Source: Euryarchaeota archaeon UBA173
GTDB lineage: Archaea > Thermoplasmatota > Poseidoniia > Poseidoniales > Thalassarchaeaceae
DNA: 43,805 nt
Reading direction: 5' to 3'
NCBI GenBank assembly: GCA_002498925.1
Contig: DAJH01000040.1
Coordinates: forward strand, 1-43,805
Numbering within the stretch: position 1 is the stretch's first letter; each line of letters begins with the position of its first letter. The position numbers and the translations under genes are program-made. Under the pieces are notes generated by a model. That model had not been told where the DNA came from, made no database searches, and saw nothing but the letters and a program-made list of their open reading frames with translations. Shown here piece by piece: positions 32,567 to 41,468 of this stretch.

Positions 32567-34147
32567 TCAATTCCCAAGCCACATTGGTAAAGGCCTTTCG
32601 AATCCAACTAACCTAAGTCCGCTGATTGCGGCCGTATCCATATTCATAGCCCTGAGATTTCTTCTACTGAACATTGAAACCTGACTAACTCCAATTTCCT
32701 TCATCCATCCTCTAAATTCAGAACCCAGGTCGGAAAGATGTGCCGCCGCATCGCAATCATCAGGAATGGGTCCGACAATGAAGGAGCACCCAGCTGAAGC
32801 AGCTATTACTAGGTCTGCCGAGCTAGGTGCATTGTCGACCTCAATCGCTATGGCCCTGCCATGGGAGTTGAAGTCCATCGCCCTCGCTGCAAGGCCAATC
32901 CTAGGTAATGCTGATGCCGCCCTATTCCCCCCATAGGCTCCAGCATCCACTATGGCACCATCGAGATCTAATTCGGAAACGAGTCTGAATAAATGCTCCA
33001 CTCTTTCGACTCCATCCTTGAGGAAGACCAATGAAGCCTCATCCATCGTGCTGGTAAGAGATACAATCAAACCCTCTATTTCAGCATCATTCAGTGGGGG
33101 AAGGTCTGCAAGGTCCAGAATTAGCCCGGAACAATTCGAAAGGTCATCAACAGCATCCACAAGCTCACCCGTCCCAACAAGGAGGAGGTCACTACTTCGT
33201 GGGGACCCCTTCGCCATCGCAGGATGTTCAGAAGCCGAGGAATTCCCTAAAACTGCTCCATTGCCAGACTTGATTAGCCAAGGTATCGGTAATCGTATCC
33301 CCCCCTCATCGCCTCCAACTGGAAGTATATTCACACCACTATCGATATGGGCATGTTCTGGTAGCCTATCTGTAGCTGAGGGGAATATTCCTATGTTCTC
33401 AAAACCTTCAGAAATGCTCCTTGTGGGGGCGGAGTCGACCTGAGCCCCCTCTCCATCAGCCACCAAAATCAATGCATCATCCCCTACAGAGAGCCCTAGT
33501 GGCTCCAATAATACGGAAAACTCCTCAATTTCTGAATCAGTAATGGATCTCATAGACGCCCCAGGGCCAGGAGGTGGACAGCTTCCCAAAATAACGATTT
33601 TTCCCCCTCTGATGCCAATACCGGGATTGGGTCCAGCAGAGCCCATAACGATCACAGTACCACCAGTCATCCCGGCTCCAACGTTGTCTCCAACATGCCC
33701 CCTGACAACCAACGAACCACCAGTCATCCCGGCTCCAGCCTCCCTTCCTGCCGAGCCATGCACAGTAATCGTCCCTCCAGACATGTGAAAACCCGCCCTA
33801 TCTCCAACATCACGCTCCACAACAGCTCTTCCGCTGCGTTGGAAAGCGCCCAACATCGAACCGCATCCACCTTCCAGTGTTAGTGAACCACCCCTGTTCA
33901 TTCCGCCAACACACTCTCCCAATTCTCCAAGAATCAGAACTCTTGACTTGGGAGGTAGGTGAGTGATGACCCCAAACTCTCCAGTACGGGGCTTTAGATC
34001 ACCGCCAGCACCATAACCAATCTTGATTAAACGATCTTTTTCCATCGCCTCAGGGAGCATTCTAGCAATGTCTCTGTTGAGCTTGAGGCTCTTCGCAGTC
34101 AAATCCCTCATCGCACTCGACTCGTGACACGAGCAAGTGGTCTTCAT
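32567..34147 (-). CDS. GXGXG-domain protein (glutamate synthase C-terminal/FwdC-like) with a barrel-like C-terminal half
   Basis: The product has 526 residues. Residues about 45-215 are a right-handed beta-helix of the GXGXG type, with tandem units such as VGDNVGAGMTGGTVIV, REAGAGMTGGSLVV and GPNPGIGIRGGKIVIL, as in the last domain of glutamate synthase and in formylmethanofuran dehydrogenase subunit C. A linker of about 50 residues leads to a second half with (beta/alpha)8-like alternation (LILDLADLPPL, GAIVDAGAYGGNRAASAL, RAIAIEVD, GCSFIVGPIPDD) and a C-terminus RRNLRAMNMDTAAISGLRL that resembles the end of the FMN domain of archaeal glutamate synthases. The iron-sulfur Cys cluster of that domain is absent. 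The order GXGXG then barrel is the reverse of GltB. Enzyme activity is doubtful. Confidence 0.6.
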   Translation of the reverse strand: MKTTCSCHESSAMRDLTAKSLKLNRDIARMLPEAMEKDRLIKIGYGAGGDLKPRTGEFGVITHLPPKSRVLILGELGECVGGMNRGGSLTLEGGCGSMLGAFQRSGRAVVERDVGDRAGFHMSGGTITVHGSAGREAGAGMTGGSLVVRGHVGDNVGAGMTGGTVIVMGSAGPNPGIGIRGGKIVILGSCPPPGPGASMRSITDSEIEEFSVLLEPLGLSVGDDALILVADGEGAQVDSAPTRSISEGFENIGIFPSATDRLPEHAHIDSGVNILPVGGDEGGIRLPIPWLIKSGNGAVLGNSSASEHPAMAKGSPRSSDLLLVGTGELVDAVDDLSNCSGLILDLADLPPLNDAEIEGLIVSLTSTMDEASLVFLKDGVERVEHLFRLVSELDLDGAIVDAGAYGGNRAASALPRIGLAARAMDFNSHGRAIAIEVDNAPSSADLVIAASAGCSFIVGPIPDDCDAAAHLSDLGSEFRGWMKEIGVSQVSMFSRRNLRAMNMDTAAISGLRLVGFERPLPMWLGN

Positions 34148-34181
34148 TGTGACGGGCGTCTATGTGGCTGACACCTCATTT

Positions 34182-34190
34182 CATTTAATT
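34182..34190. promoter_or_regulatory. AT-rich core promoter candidate between divergent genes
   Basis: CATTTAATT is the only AT-rich stretch between the GXGXG gene (ATG 34147, minus) and the GAPDH gene (plus). Read on the minus strand (AATTAAATG) it would place a start near 34160; on the plus strand near 34212. It may serve both directions. Confidence 0.35.
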
Positions 34191-34245
34191 GGCCAATCCG
34201 GCGAATGGGTATGTTGATAGAGGGAAGTCAGGGGCATCCAATCAA

Positions 34246-34255
34246 GGAGAGGTGG
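34246..34255 (+). promoter_or_regulatory. Shine-Dalgarno deciding the GAPDH start
   Basis: GGAGAGGTGG ends six bases before GTG 34262. The AGGTG part pairs with the archaeal 16S 3' end. It selects the GTG over the ATGs at 34205 and 34211, and the resulting N-terminus agrees with the family. Confidence 0.5.
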
Positions 34256-34261
34256 AATACT

Positions 34262-35302
34262 GTGGGAGTAATCAAGGTTGCAATTAATGGCTTTGGGACA
34301 ATTGGAAAGCGTGTCGCGGACGCCGTGGACGCACAAGATGACATGGAAGTAGTCGGCGTCACTAAGACGGGCCCATCGTTTGGATGCGATCTAGCAGTAA
34401 AGAAGGGATTCCCTCTTTACTGCACATTCGATGATGAAGAATCGATCTCCCGCTTTGGGATGAATGGTTATGAATGCTCAGGAGGGCTATCAGACCTACT
34501 CTCGGTCGCTGATGTGGTAGTTGACTGCGCTCCGGGAAAGTTGGGTGCCGACAATCTCTCAAAGTACAAGTCAGCTGGAATCAAATACATGTTCCAAGGG
34601 GGCGAAAAACATTCTCTCACGGGTCTTTCTTACACATCTTCCGCAAATCATGTCGAGAATCTTAACGCGCAGGGAACAAGGGTCGTTTCTTGCAATACCA
34701 CTGGACTTTCTCGCACCCTAGTTCCCCTTTTCGAACATTGCGGGTCGTTGAAAGTAGAATGCACAATGATTCGCAGAGCAGCTGATCCTGGAGATTCGAA
34801 CAGAGGCCCGATCAATGCGATAAAACCAGTACTCAAGGTCCCTAGTCATCACGGCCCAGATGTGATGACGGTCAAGCCAGAGATAGAAATCAACAGCCTT
34901 GCAGTAGCAGTTCCAACTACTATTATGCACGTTCACTCTATTATTGCCGATTTACCGCCCGGTCATGGACTCACAACGGAGTCGGTAATAGAACTCTGGA
35001 GTAACACCCCTCGGGTCATCATTATGAACGGCTCTGAACATAGGATTACTACTACTGCAGAGGTTATGGAGATGGCCCGAGATATTGGTAGAAAATGGGG
35101 CGATTTGCATGAAATTTTCGTATGGGAGGATGGTGTTAAGCTAGTCGGAGATCGTCTATATTATTTCCAAGCCATACACCAGGAAAGTGACGTCATTCCG
35201 GAGAATATTGATTGTATCCGAGCCCTAATGGGAACAGAGTCAGATTGGAGAAAGAGCGTAGAGATGACCGATTCAGCAATTTCCCGCTATTATGGCCTCT
35301 GA
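34262..35302 (+). CDS. gap: glyceraldehyde-3-phosphate dehydrogenase, archaeal type II
   Basis: The product has 346 residues from GTG 34262 (read MGVIKVAINGFGTIGKRVAD), which matches the start of archaeal GAPDH. GFGTIG is the NAD(P)-binding glycine motif. VVSCNTTGLSR carries the catalytic cysteine (Cys144). MIRRAADPGDSNRGPINAI and VPTTIMHVHSI are further family blocks. It interconverts glyceraldehyde-3-phosphate and 1,3-bisphosphoglycerate in glycolysis and gluconeogenesis. The type II enzyme is nearly specific to archaea. In-frame ATGs at 34205 and 34211 would add 17-19 residues that are absent from the family, and a Shine-Dalgarno favours the GTG. Confidence 0.95.
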   Translation: MGVIKVAINGFGTIGKRVADAVDAQDDMEVVGVTKTGPSFGCDLAVKKGFPLYCTFDDEESISRFGMNGYECSGGLSDLLSVADVVVDCAPGKLGADNLSKYKSAGIKYMFQGGEKHSLTGLSYTSSANHVENLNAQGTRVVSCNTTGLSRTLVPLFEHCGSLKVECTMIRRAADPGDSNRGPINAIKPVLKVPSHHGPDVMTVKPEIEINSLAVAVPTTIMHVHSIIADLPPGHGLTTESVIELWSNTPRVIIMNGSEHRITTTAEVMEMARDIGRKWGDLHEIFVWEDGVKLVGDRLYYFQAIHQESDVIPENIDCIRALMGTESDWRKSVEMTDSAISRYYGL

Positions 35303-35372
35303 GGGGGGTTTTCTGACCTAGGATAATGACTCATTTTAGAATCAACTGTCGTTAACGGTCAAAAGTCAGGCT

Positions 35373-35389
35373 TGGGTCCGAAGGACCCA
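35373..35389 (+). promoter_or_regulatory. perfect hairpin abutting the subtilase start codon
   Basis: TGGGTCC (35373-35379) pairs exactly with GGACCCA (35383-35389) around a GAA triloop. The last paired base is the A of the ATG at 35389. The stem occupies the place of a Shine-Dalgarno, and none is present. It could hold the start codon closed until opened, or be a protein-binding dyad in DNA. Confidence 0.4.
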
Positions 35390-38300
35390 TGAACACAAGG
35401 AGAAAGTCCGTATTGGCACTGCTTCTCCTAATTTTCTCAACGTGGTCAGGGACGGCCGCTGCAGATGTTCAGGACGAGTTTTCAGAATCGCAGAGCACCT
35501 CATTTTGGGAAGGGGAATGGTCGCTTCTCGAAAATGCCGCGGAATCCGAATATCCGCTCAGGGAGTTTTCGGGTTTCGTACATTCGCCGCTTGGAACTTT
35601 TGACCCTCTCGTGGAGGCAATGCCCATTGGCCCGGACTGGCTGATGAATCCCGATAATCCGACAAATCCCAGAATGATGCTGGTTCAGTCCTTCACCTCT
35701 GATTTGACTCCCCTAATCAACGATCTAGAATCATCTGGTTTCAAAATTCTAGACTCTATTCCAGACGGCGTTTTGGTTGTCAGGCCACCGTCCGAGGGAA
35801 GCCATGTGGACTTCCTGGGAAAATCCCCTAATGTCAGATGGTTCAGTGAGATGCCTCACTCATGGAAAGTTTCATCCGAAATTTCCGATGTATCGCCCCC
35901 TGTGGATTTTCTCAATCTAGACGTGACTCCGGCATCGGATTTGTCGTTCGATGAAATATTGGAGCTCTCATGGCACCTTTCACAAATTTCTGAAAATTAC
36001 GGTCGGGACGAAATTTGTGACTCAAGTCTATGTCAGTTAAGGGGGGTGAGTCCGGATTGGCTCGCACCACTGGCATTGGACTGGAGGGTGCTGAGCATAC
36101 AAACCTCCAGCGTATTGACTATTCACAATAGCAACGCGTGGGCGATTTCCGGTCTCGAAGGGGCCTATCTCGAAAGTGGAAATTCTCTGAATGGATCAGG
36201 AGAGGTCCTAGCGATATCAGACACAGGTTTGGACGAAGATCATGGTGACTTTAATGGCAGGGTAAGGGGGATTTACGATCAGTTTGGGCCAGATAACAGC
36301 CATTCTGATATGAATAGCGGTCATGGCACTCATGTCGCAGCCACTCTTCTAGGCGACGGTTCTGGTGATACTGCATCTAAGGGAATGGTCCCCGATGCCA
36401 CATTCCACTTCTATCAGCTAGAGGCCGACAACTCAGGATTTCTTGCTAGGTGGGGTTCACTTTACGAGATGTTCACCCACTCATGGGACCAAGGAGCTAG
36501 GATTCAGACCAATAGTTGGGGCAACACAAATCTAGTCGGAGAGTACTCCTCGGATTCTCGTTCTGTAGATGATTTCATCTATGACTATCCACGTTTCCTA
36601 GCACTATTCTCAGCGGGTGATCTTGGTCCGAACCCCAACTCAGTTACCCCCCCGGGTACCGCAAAGAATGCACTGACCGTCGGGGCCTCAACCACAGGCG
36701 CCTACTCTAGTGTCCCGGAAGGATCGGTGTCCGAAACTTCATCTTCGGGGACTACCTTAGACGGGAGGATAAAGCCCGACATCGTGGCTCCTGGGGTGAT
36801 GATTTGCTCTGCTAGAGCGGAGGAAGCACAGTACGCAAGTGGCAGCTCATGTTCGACAGCCACCCATAATGATGGGACGACCCCGCTCTATATGGCCCTG
36901 AATGGATCATCCATGGCTACTCCCGTCGCCGCTGGCGCAGCTGCGATGACCAGGCAGTACCTAAGGGAATCAGAGGGAATTAGCGAACCACGCTCCGACC
37001 TAATCAGGGCCATTCTCATAAATGGGGCCGAGGATATTGGAAATCCCGACATTCCAAACGCACTTGAGGGATGGGGGCAACTGGATCTGCAACAGAGTTT
37101 GTATCCATCTGGCACTTTCAATGATGACATCATGGGAAGCTCAGAGGGGAGCTTGAATTTATTCTATGACGACTCCAGACAACTCCTGCCAGGTCACAGT
37201 TTCGCCTACACATTTGAGATGTCCAGCGATGCCATGGGCGGGCTTGATGTCACATTGGTATGGAACGACAGAGAGGGATCAGCAATTGCTAACCAGAGCG
37301 CTCCTCGCTTGGTCAATGACCTTGACCTCAGAATAACTGCTCCAAATGGCTCAGTATACATTGGAAACAGCTTCTCTGCTGGATTCAGCATTATGGGGGG
37401 TGGGAATGAGGACAGGCTGAACAATGTCGAGAGAATCAGACTGCCCTCGGGGGTCAGCGATATTATCGAAACGTGGACCGTTGAAGTGGGTCATGCCGGC
37501 GGTTACCTGCAGGATTACTCCCTAGTTATATCGGCCAGTGCGTCAGAGGTTGAGAAAGCAGACCTTGCGGTCTTCGAGGGTTCCCTGACAACATCAGTCG
37601 ATAGCCCTCTCCAGGGCGACACCCTCCTAATAGAGGCGGCTTGGGGCAACAGGGCCGCAGCACCCTCCGGCAATTACAAAGTTGAGATTGAAGATCTAAC
37701 CACGGGGACTATCATTCACACCTCCAGCAGGCCTTCACTAAGCGGCGGAGGCCTAGACTCCCTCTCATTCCCCCACTCATTCTCATCCACTGGTGCGCAC
37801 CTTCTCGAGCTAAGATTGGATTCAGACTCCGAAGTTGAAGAACTCAACGATGAGATATCCGGAATTGATAACAATAAGGTCGTAATATCAGTGACCGTTT
37901 CTCAGATAGGGGTCAGAGTCACGCCCTTGATGGAAGATGGTAACTTACCTCAAAACCCCTCGCAAATGGAACAGGCCATGAAGAGGACGCTAGATCCTCG
38001 AACAGGGAGCTCAATATATTTCGACCTAGAGTTAAGGAACGAGGGAACATCCCCTATTTCTGTCAGGTTAAGCGTTTCACCCGTACAGATTGTTTCGGAG
38101 AATGGAATATTACAACAGCCTTCGGATGAATGGTGGAAACTACTCAATGAAACAGGCCCCTGGGAACTATCCCCACTTGGGGAGGAAGGAGATAGGGTAA
38201 TCGTCCAGTTGAATCTCACCGATGTAGATACGGATATCGACAATCCATCGGGCGCTGTTTACGCTCTACCTGGTACATTTGTAACGGATCTAAATCTCTA

Positions 38301-40179
38301 TGATGTCAACGCTCCAACCGTATCTCACTCAATGAGGCTAGAGGCAGAGGTGGAAAGGGTCGAGGGTCTGTACACCATTGCAGCCGGTACTCAGGAGTTG
38401 GGGGCAGAACCAGGCGAGCTAGCAATTTTCTCACTTTCAGTAAAGAATACCGGCAATGGCCCCACTCAGTACAGGGTAGTTTGTGATTCTGAAAATAACT
38501 GGCCAATTTTAATCGGCAATAGTCAGTCATCCGATGTCACACTAGACCCCCTGGGGAGGCTGCAGTTCCTACCAATCCCAATCAAGGTCAGGGTACCCGA
38601 TTCTGAGAATGGTGAGCCTGCTGCAGGAACTACGGAGGACCTTTCCTGCACCACTACTTCTGTAAATGATCCAACCCTTACTACCACAGAGGACGCAACT
38701 GTAGTGGTTTTCGAGAATATGGATTTCCTCACAGATATCTATTCGGTAGATCTATCCGACGAGTGGACTCCACTCGGCCCCCTTGCAGTAGCCACAGATA
38801 GAGCAGTTCTGAATGGCGATATTATTGCAACTAAGATGGTGGTTTCAAATGACGGCAACCTGCCAATGTCATTCGAAGTCACAGCACTTTCCTCTCTAAA
38901 TACATGGCCAGTACAGATAGTCCATGGAGAAGAAGAGTCCCTGGAAGGGGTCGCCTTCACAATATCTGCCGGTTCACAGGCAACGGTGACTGTGAACACC
39001 ATCGTTCCGATGACTGCACAGATGGGGGATTCTAACACCATCACAATAAGGACCACGCAGGAAGGCGGTCAAACAGTAACAAATGCAACCAAACTCGTCG
39101 TTCTCGAACTTGCCCACCTAGATCTAGTAGGGGATGAGAAAATTTCAGTTGCACTAGGGACGAGTGGAGTCTCGTCCATACATGCACACAATGTTGGAAA
39201 TGTCGAACTCTCAGTTTCGCTAACCATGGGCACTCTCCCAGATGGGTGGTCTGCTGGGTTCCTCTCCTCTCGAGACTTCCAAATGGGTATGAATCAGCAG
39301 GCAACCATATCGGTTGCTTTGGAGCTACCCGGAAACTTGTCCTCGGGCCCCCTCTCCAATACCGTTCCTGTCATTATCGAGGTGTTCACACCCAGTGGCG
39401 TCTCCCAGTCTTACACAGTTTGGATGCAAGTCGAAGTACTGCCGTCTTCTTGGCTCAAATTTGAATGCGAGAGCACTCTACTGGAGGGCATAGTCGCCAA
39501 TTCAGAGGGGGAATTCGAAGTTACCCTGACTAATTGGGGGAATGTCGACTCGGAATTTACGATTGACATCATCTCGCCAGAGGGGTGGACAGTATTCATT
39601 TATTCTTCGCATTCAGGTCCACTTTCCCCCGGCCAGTCGGTTCAGATTACAGTTACAGCGAGCCCCGGTGAATCCACCGAGTTTGGTCTGGTTCAGCTTT
39701 CTTTGCATGCGAACTCGACTTCCTCCGAAGTAACTTCAACCGATGGCAATCTGGATCTGCAGGTCAGCAAATCCCGTGACTCTGGTTCATTTGCCATACC
39801 CTCTTGGGCATATGCGGTAGCATTCCTTTTGTTGCTATCTGCCACCCTAGTAGTTGGACTCAGGATGAGGAGTTCATCATCTGATGGGCTGAGGCCGGAG
39901 GAGGAGCTGATACCCCCTGGTTCCGCGCTACTCTCAGGAACTCAAACAGAGAGGAGGGCTGCAGCAATGGAGACCAGCGCCTCGGGTGAGGTACTAACGG
40001 GCACGGTCAGTAATGACGAGATCGAATCGGCGATGAGTTCATCATCCCTGCCCTCGCTTGAGATTCCAAAGTCTCCAGAAGGGGCTGCTCCGTTACCCCT
40101 TGGAGGCCTTCCTGAGGGATGGACAATGGAACAGTGGGCCGCCTATGGCCATCTCTGGTGGGAACAGAATCGTCCGTGA
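35389..40179 (+). CDS. large membrane-anchored subtilisin-like serine protease
   Basis: The product has 1596 residues. The signal peptide is MNTRRKS plus VLALLLLIFSTWSGTAAA. An N-terminal region of about 230 residues precedes the S8 catalytic domain. The triad is clear: Asp278 in VLAISDTGLDEDH, His312 in HGTHVAATLLG, Ser508 in NGSSMATPVAAGAA. Downstream are a P/proprotein-like beta domain and several CARDB/NEW3-type repeats (SVKNTGNGPTQYRVV, VVSNDGNLPMSFEV, TLTNWGNVDSEFTID). A membrane helix lies near 1471-1492, then an Arg-rich stop-transfer and a short tail ending LPEGWTMEQWAAYGHLW and WEQNRP. The catalytic domain would face outward and digest external protein or process surface proteins. 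The last bases overlap a longer open frame of adk that is not used. Confidence 0.92.
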   Translation: MNTRRKSVLALLLLIFSTWSGTAAADVQDEFSESQSTSFWEGEWSLLENAAESEYPLREFSGFVHSPLGTFDPLVEAMPIGPDWLMNPDNPTNPRMMLVQSFTSDLTPLINDLESSGFKILDSIPDGVLVVRPPSEGSHVDFLGKSPNVRWFSEMPHSWKVSSEISDVSPPVDFLNLDVTPASDLSFDEILELSWHLSQISENYGRDEICDSSLCQLRGVSPDWLAPLALDWRVLSIQTSSVLTIHNSNAWAISGLEGAYLESGNSLNGSGEVLAISDTGLDEDHGDFNGRVRGIYDQFGPDNSHSDMNSGHGTHVAATLLGDGSGDTASKGMVPDATFHFYQLEADNSGFLARWGSLYEMFTHSWDQGARIQTNSWGNTNLVGEYSSDSRSVDDFIYDYPRFLALFSAGDLGPNPNSVTPPGTAKNALTVGASTTGAYSSVPEGSVSETSSSGTTLDGRIKPDIVAPGVMICSARAEEAQYASGSSCSTATHNDGTTPLYMALNGSSMATPVAAGAAAMTRQYLRESEGISEPRSDLIRAILINGAEDIGNPDIPNALEGWGQLDLQQSLYPSGTFNDDIMGSSEGSLNLFYDDSRQLLPGHSFAYTFEMSSDAMGGLDVTLVWNDREGSAIANQSAPRLVNDLDLRITAPNGSVYIGNSFSAGFSIMGGGNEDRLNNVERIRLPSGVSDIIETWTVEVGHAGGYLQDYSLVISASASEVEKADLAVFEGSLTTSVDSPLQGDTLLIEAAWGNRAAAPSGNYKVEIEDLTTGTIIHTSSRPSLSGGGLDSLSFPHSFSSTGAHLLELRLDSDSEVEELNDEISGIDNNKVVISVTVSQIGVRVTPLMEDGNLPQNPSQMEQAMKRTLDPRTGSSIYFDLELRNEGTSPISVRLSVSPVQIVSENGILQQPSDEWWKLLNETGPWELSPLGEEGDRVIVQLNLTDVDTDIDNPSGAVYALPGTFVTDLNLYDVNAPTVSHSMRLEAEVERVEGLYTIAAGTQELGAEPGELAIFSLSVKNTGNGPTQYRVVCDSENNWPILIGNSQSSDVTLDPLGRLQFLPIPIKVRVPDSENGEPAAGTTEDLSCTTTSVNDPTLTTTEDATVVVFENMDFLTDIYSVDLSDEWTPLGPLAVATDRAVLNGDIIATKMVVSNDGNLPMSFEVTALSSLNTWPVQIVHGEEESLEGVAFTISAGSQATVTVNTIVPMTAQMGDSNTITIRTTQEGGQTVTNATKLVVLELAHLDLVGDEKISVALGTSGVSSIHAHNVGNVELSVSLTMGTLPDGWSAGFLSSRDFQMGMNQQATISVALELPGNLSSGPLSNTVPVIIEVFTPSGVSQSYTVWMQVEVLPSSWLKFECESTLLEGIVANSEGEFEVTLTNWGNVDSEFTIDIISPEGWTVFIYSSHSGPLSPGQSVQITVTASPGESTEFGLVQLSLHANSTSSEVTSTDGNLDLQVSKSRDSGSFAIPSWAYAVAFLLLLSATLVVGLRMRSSSSDGLRPEEELIPPGSALLSGTQTERRAAAMETSASGEVLTGTVSNDEIESAMSSSSLPSLEIPKSPEGAAPLPLGGLPEGWTMEQWAAYGHLWWEQNRP

Positions 40180-40210
40180 CCGTTATCACTGTCAACTAGG
40201 TCGGAATGAC

Positions 40211-40825
40211 ATGGCTGGTTCTATCGTACTCTTTGGTCCGCCTGGTGCGGGTAAGGGAACGCAGGCCGGTAGGATTTCTGAATTAACGGGCAAGCCACAG
40301 GTTTCAACGGGGGACATGCTTAGGGCAGCTGTCTCCCAAGGCACACAGTTGGGCCATGAGGCCAAGACTTTCATGGATGCAGGATTGCTAGTTCCAGACT
40401 CAATTATCATCGGCCTTATTTCTGAGAGGCTGAAGGACGAGGATGCTGTAGGGGGAGTTCTGTTTGACGGTTTTCCCCGAACCATCCCCCAAGCAGAGGC
40501 ATTGGCAGAAATCGTGTCCGTGGAAGTCGTGATTTCCATGGAGGTCCCGGATGATTCGATTGTTGAGAGGATAGTTGGAAGGAGAATGGATCCTCAAACT
40601 GGTGAGATCTATCACATCAAGTTCAAACCCCCGCCTGAGGGTGTCTCTATGAGGGTAGTGCAGAGAAAGGACGACACCGAAGAAACGGTAAGAAGCCGAT
40701 TAGCAGCCTACCATGAACAGACGGCACCTTTGGCCGACTGGTATTCTAAGCGAGGATTACTAATGCGTATTGATGGAAATGGATCAATCGAAGATGTTGG
40801 GAACGCCATAGCTTCTAAATTGTGA
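40211..40825 (+). CDS. adk: adenylate kinase
   Basis: The product has 204 residues from ATG 40211 (MAGSIVLFGPPGAGKGTQ). The P-loop GPPGAGKGTQ is at 9-18. VSTGDMLRAAV is the AMP-binding block; LFDGFPRTIPQAEAL is the family DGFPR motif; RIVGRRMDPQTGEIYH opens the LID domain, without zinc-binding Cys. RKDDTEETVRSRLAAYHEQT is the C-terminal signature. It equilibrates ATP + AMP with 2 ADP. This is the bacterial-type enzyme also found in several archaeal lineages, rather than the distinct archaeal AdkA. The frame is open upstream into the subtilase gene, but the conserved start fixes ATG 40211. The TGA at 40823-40825 is followed in the same frame by RNase P component 4. Confidence 0.95.
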   Translation: MAGSIVLFGPPGAGKGTQAGRISELTGKPQVSTGDMLRAAVSQGTQLGHEAKTFMDAGLLVPDSIIIGLISERLKDEDAVGGVLFDGFPRTIPQAEALAEIVSVEVVISMEVPDDSIVERIVGRRMDPQTGEIYHIKFKPPPEGVSMRVVQRKDDTEETVRSRLAAYHEQTAPLADWYSKRGLLMRIDGNGSIEDVGNAIASKL

Positions 40826-40828
40826 GGG

Positions 40829-41161
40829 ATTGAAATTTCTAGAGGCAAGAAGTACCGTTCCCGATCCTCCAGGAATAGGAAAGCAGATGCCGCTGCAGCT
40901 ATAGCGATCCTTTCCGAGACCCTATCCACACATCTCGACGATAAGCAAATTGCAGATTCAGCTGCGAGGGATATCATCAGGGTGGGCAGGAGGCATGGAA
41001 GGAGGGCCGAACCAGAAATATCTAGGATGATATGCAGAAAATGTTTGAGCGCTCTATCGCCCAGTCAAAACTCAAGAATTAGAATAGTCTCCAAGCAGAT
41101 CGTTACTACGTGCACCATATGTGGAAATATCTCCAAGAGAGGCCCGGGTGATTCAATATGA
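40829..41161 (+). CDS. rnp4: RNase P protein component 4 (Rpp21/Rpr2), no canonical start codon
   Basis: The frame is open from just after the adk TGA to TGA 41159-41161. It reads IEISRGKKYRSRSSRNRKAD…, then ARDIIRVGRRHGRRAEPEIS, MICRKCLSALSPSQNSRIRI and TTCTICGNISKRGPG. Two CxxC pairs (CRKC and CTIC) form the zinc site, and the helix-Arg/Lys-zinc-ribbon layout fits archaeal Rpp21, which helps RNase P mature tRNA 5' ends. There is no ATG, GTG or TTG before the conserved region; the first is GTG 40982, which would delete the N-terminal helices. ATT at 40829 or 40835 are the only initiator-like codons near GTGAGGG (40822-40828), which may serve as a Shine-Dalgarno. Readthrough from adk is the alternative. 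The stop overlaps the next ATG (ATGA). Confidence 0.8.
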   Translation: MEISRGKKYRSRSSRNRKADAAAAIAILSETLSTHLDDKQIADSAARDIIRVGRRHGRRAEPEISRMICRKCLSALSPSQNSRIRIVSKQIVTTCTICGNISKRGPGDSI

Positions 41162-41430
41162 AACCAATACCAAGTAGGATTCTCAAACTATCGGCCGACC
41201 CATCAATGAGGCCTACAGTTAGGGTGGGAAAATCAGGCTCAACAGAAGCAATAATCACCGAATTGAAAGATCAGCTTGAAAATCGTGATCTAGTCAAGGT
41301 AAAAGCGAATAGGGGAATTGCAGGTAATTCTAGTGAGAGAGATGACTTATTCTCATCTATGGCCAAACAGACCGGCTCAAGGCTAGTATTCCAGAGGGGC
41401 AACGTCGCAGTTTTCTGGTCCGGGAAATAA
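41158..41430 (+). CDS. YhbY/CRM-domain RNA-binding protein
   Basis: The product has 90 residues, the size of a single CRM (YhbY) domain. RPTVRVGKSGSTEAIITELK matches the family segment with the Gly-Lys/Arg-x-G core (usually VGKxGxxxxxxxEI), then DLVKVKANRGIAG and TGSRLVFQRGNVAVFW (family: GxxLVxxRGNxxxLYR). Bacterial YhbY binds pre-50S particles; archaeal members sit beside RNase P component 4 and ribosomal genes, as here. A role in rRNA or tRNA processing is inference. The ATG overlaps the upstream TGA by four bases, so translation is probably coupled. Confidence 0.88.
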   Translation: MKPIPSRILKLSADPSMRPTVRVGKSGSTEAIITELKDQLENRDLVKVKANRGIAGNSSERDDLFSSMAKQTGSRLVFQRGNVAVFWSGK

Positions 41431-41468
41431 CATTATTTCAGACCTCAGAGGGCCCCTGGCAATCGTGA

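Noticed and set aside
33659..33737. 22-base exact direct repeat (ACCACCAGTCATCCCGGCTCCA) at 33659-33680 and 33716-33737
   Set aside because: It encodes the repeated GAGMTGG turn of the GXGXG domain, 19 codons apart, so it reflects protein repeats and not a mobile or regulatory repeat.
40058..40210. Upstream extension of adenylate kinase into the subtilase gene
   Set aside because: The first 51 residues are the shifted-frame translation of the subtilase tail, and the family start MAGSIVLFGPPGAGKG fixes ATG 40211.
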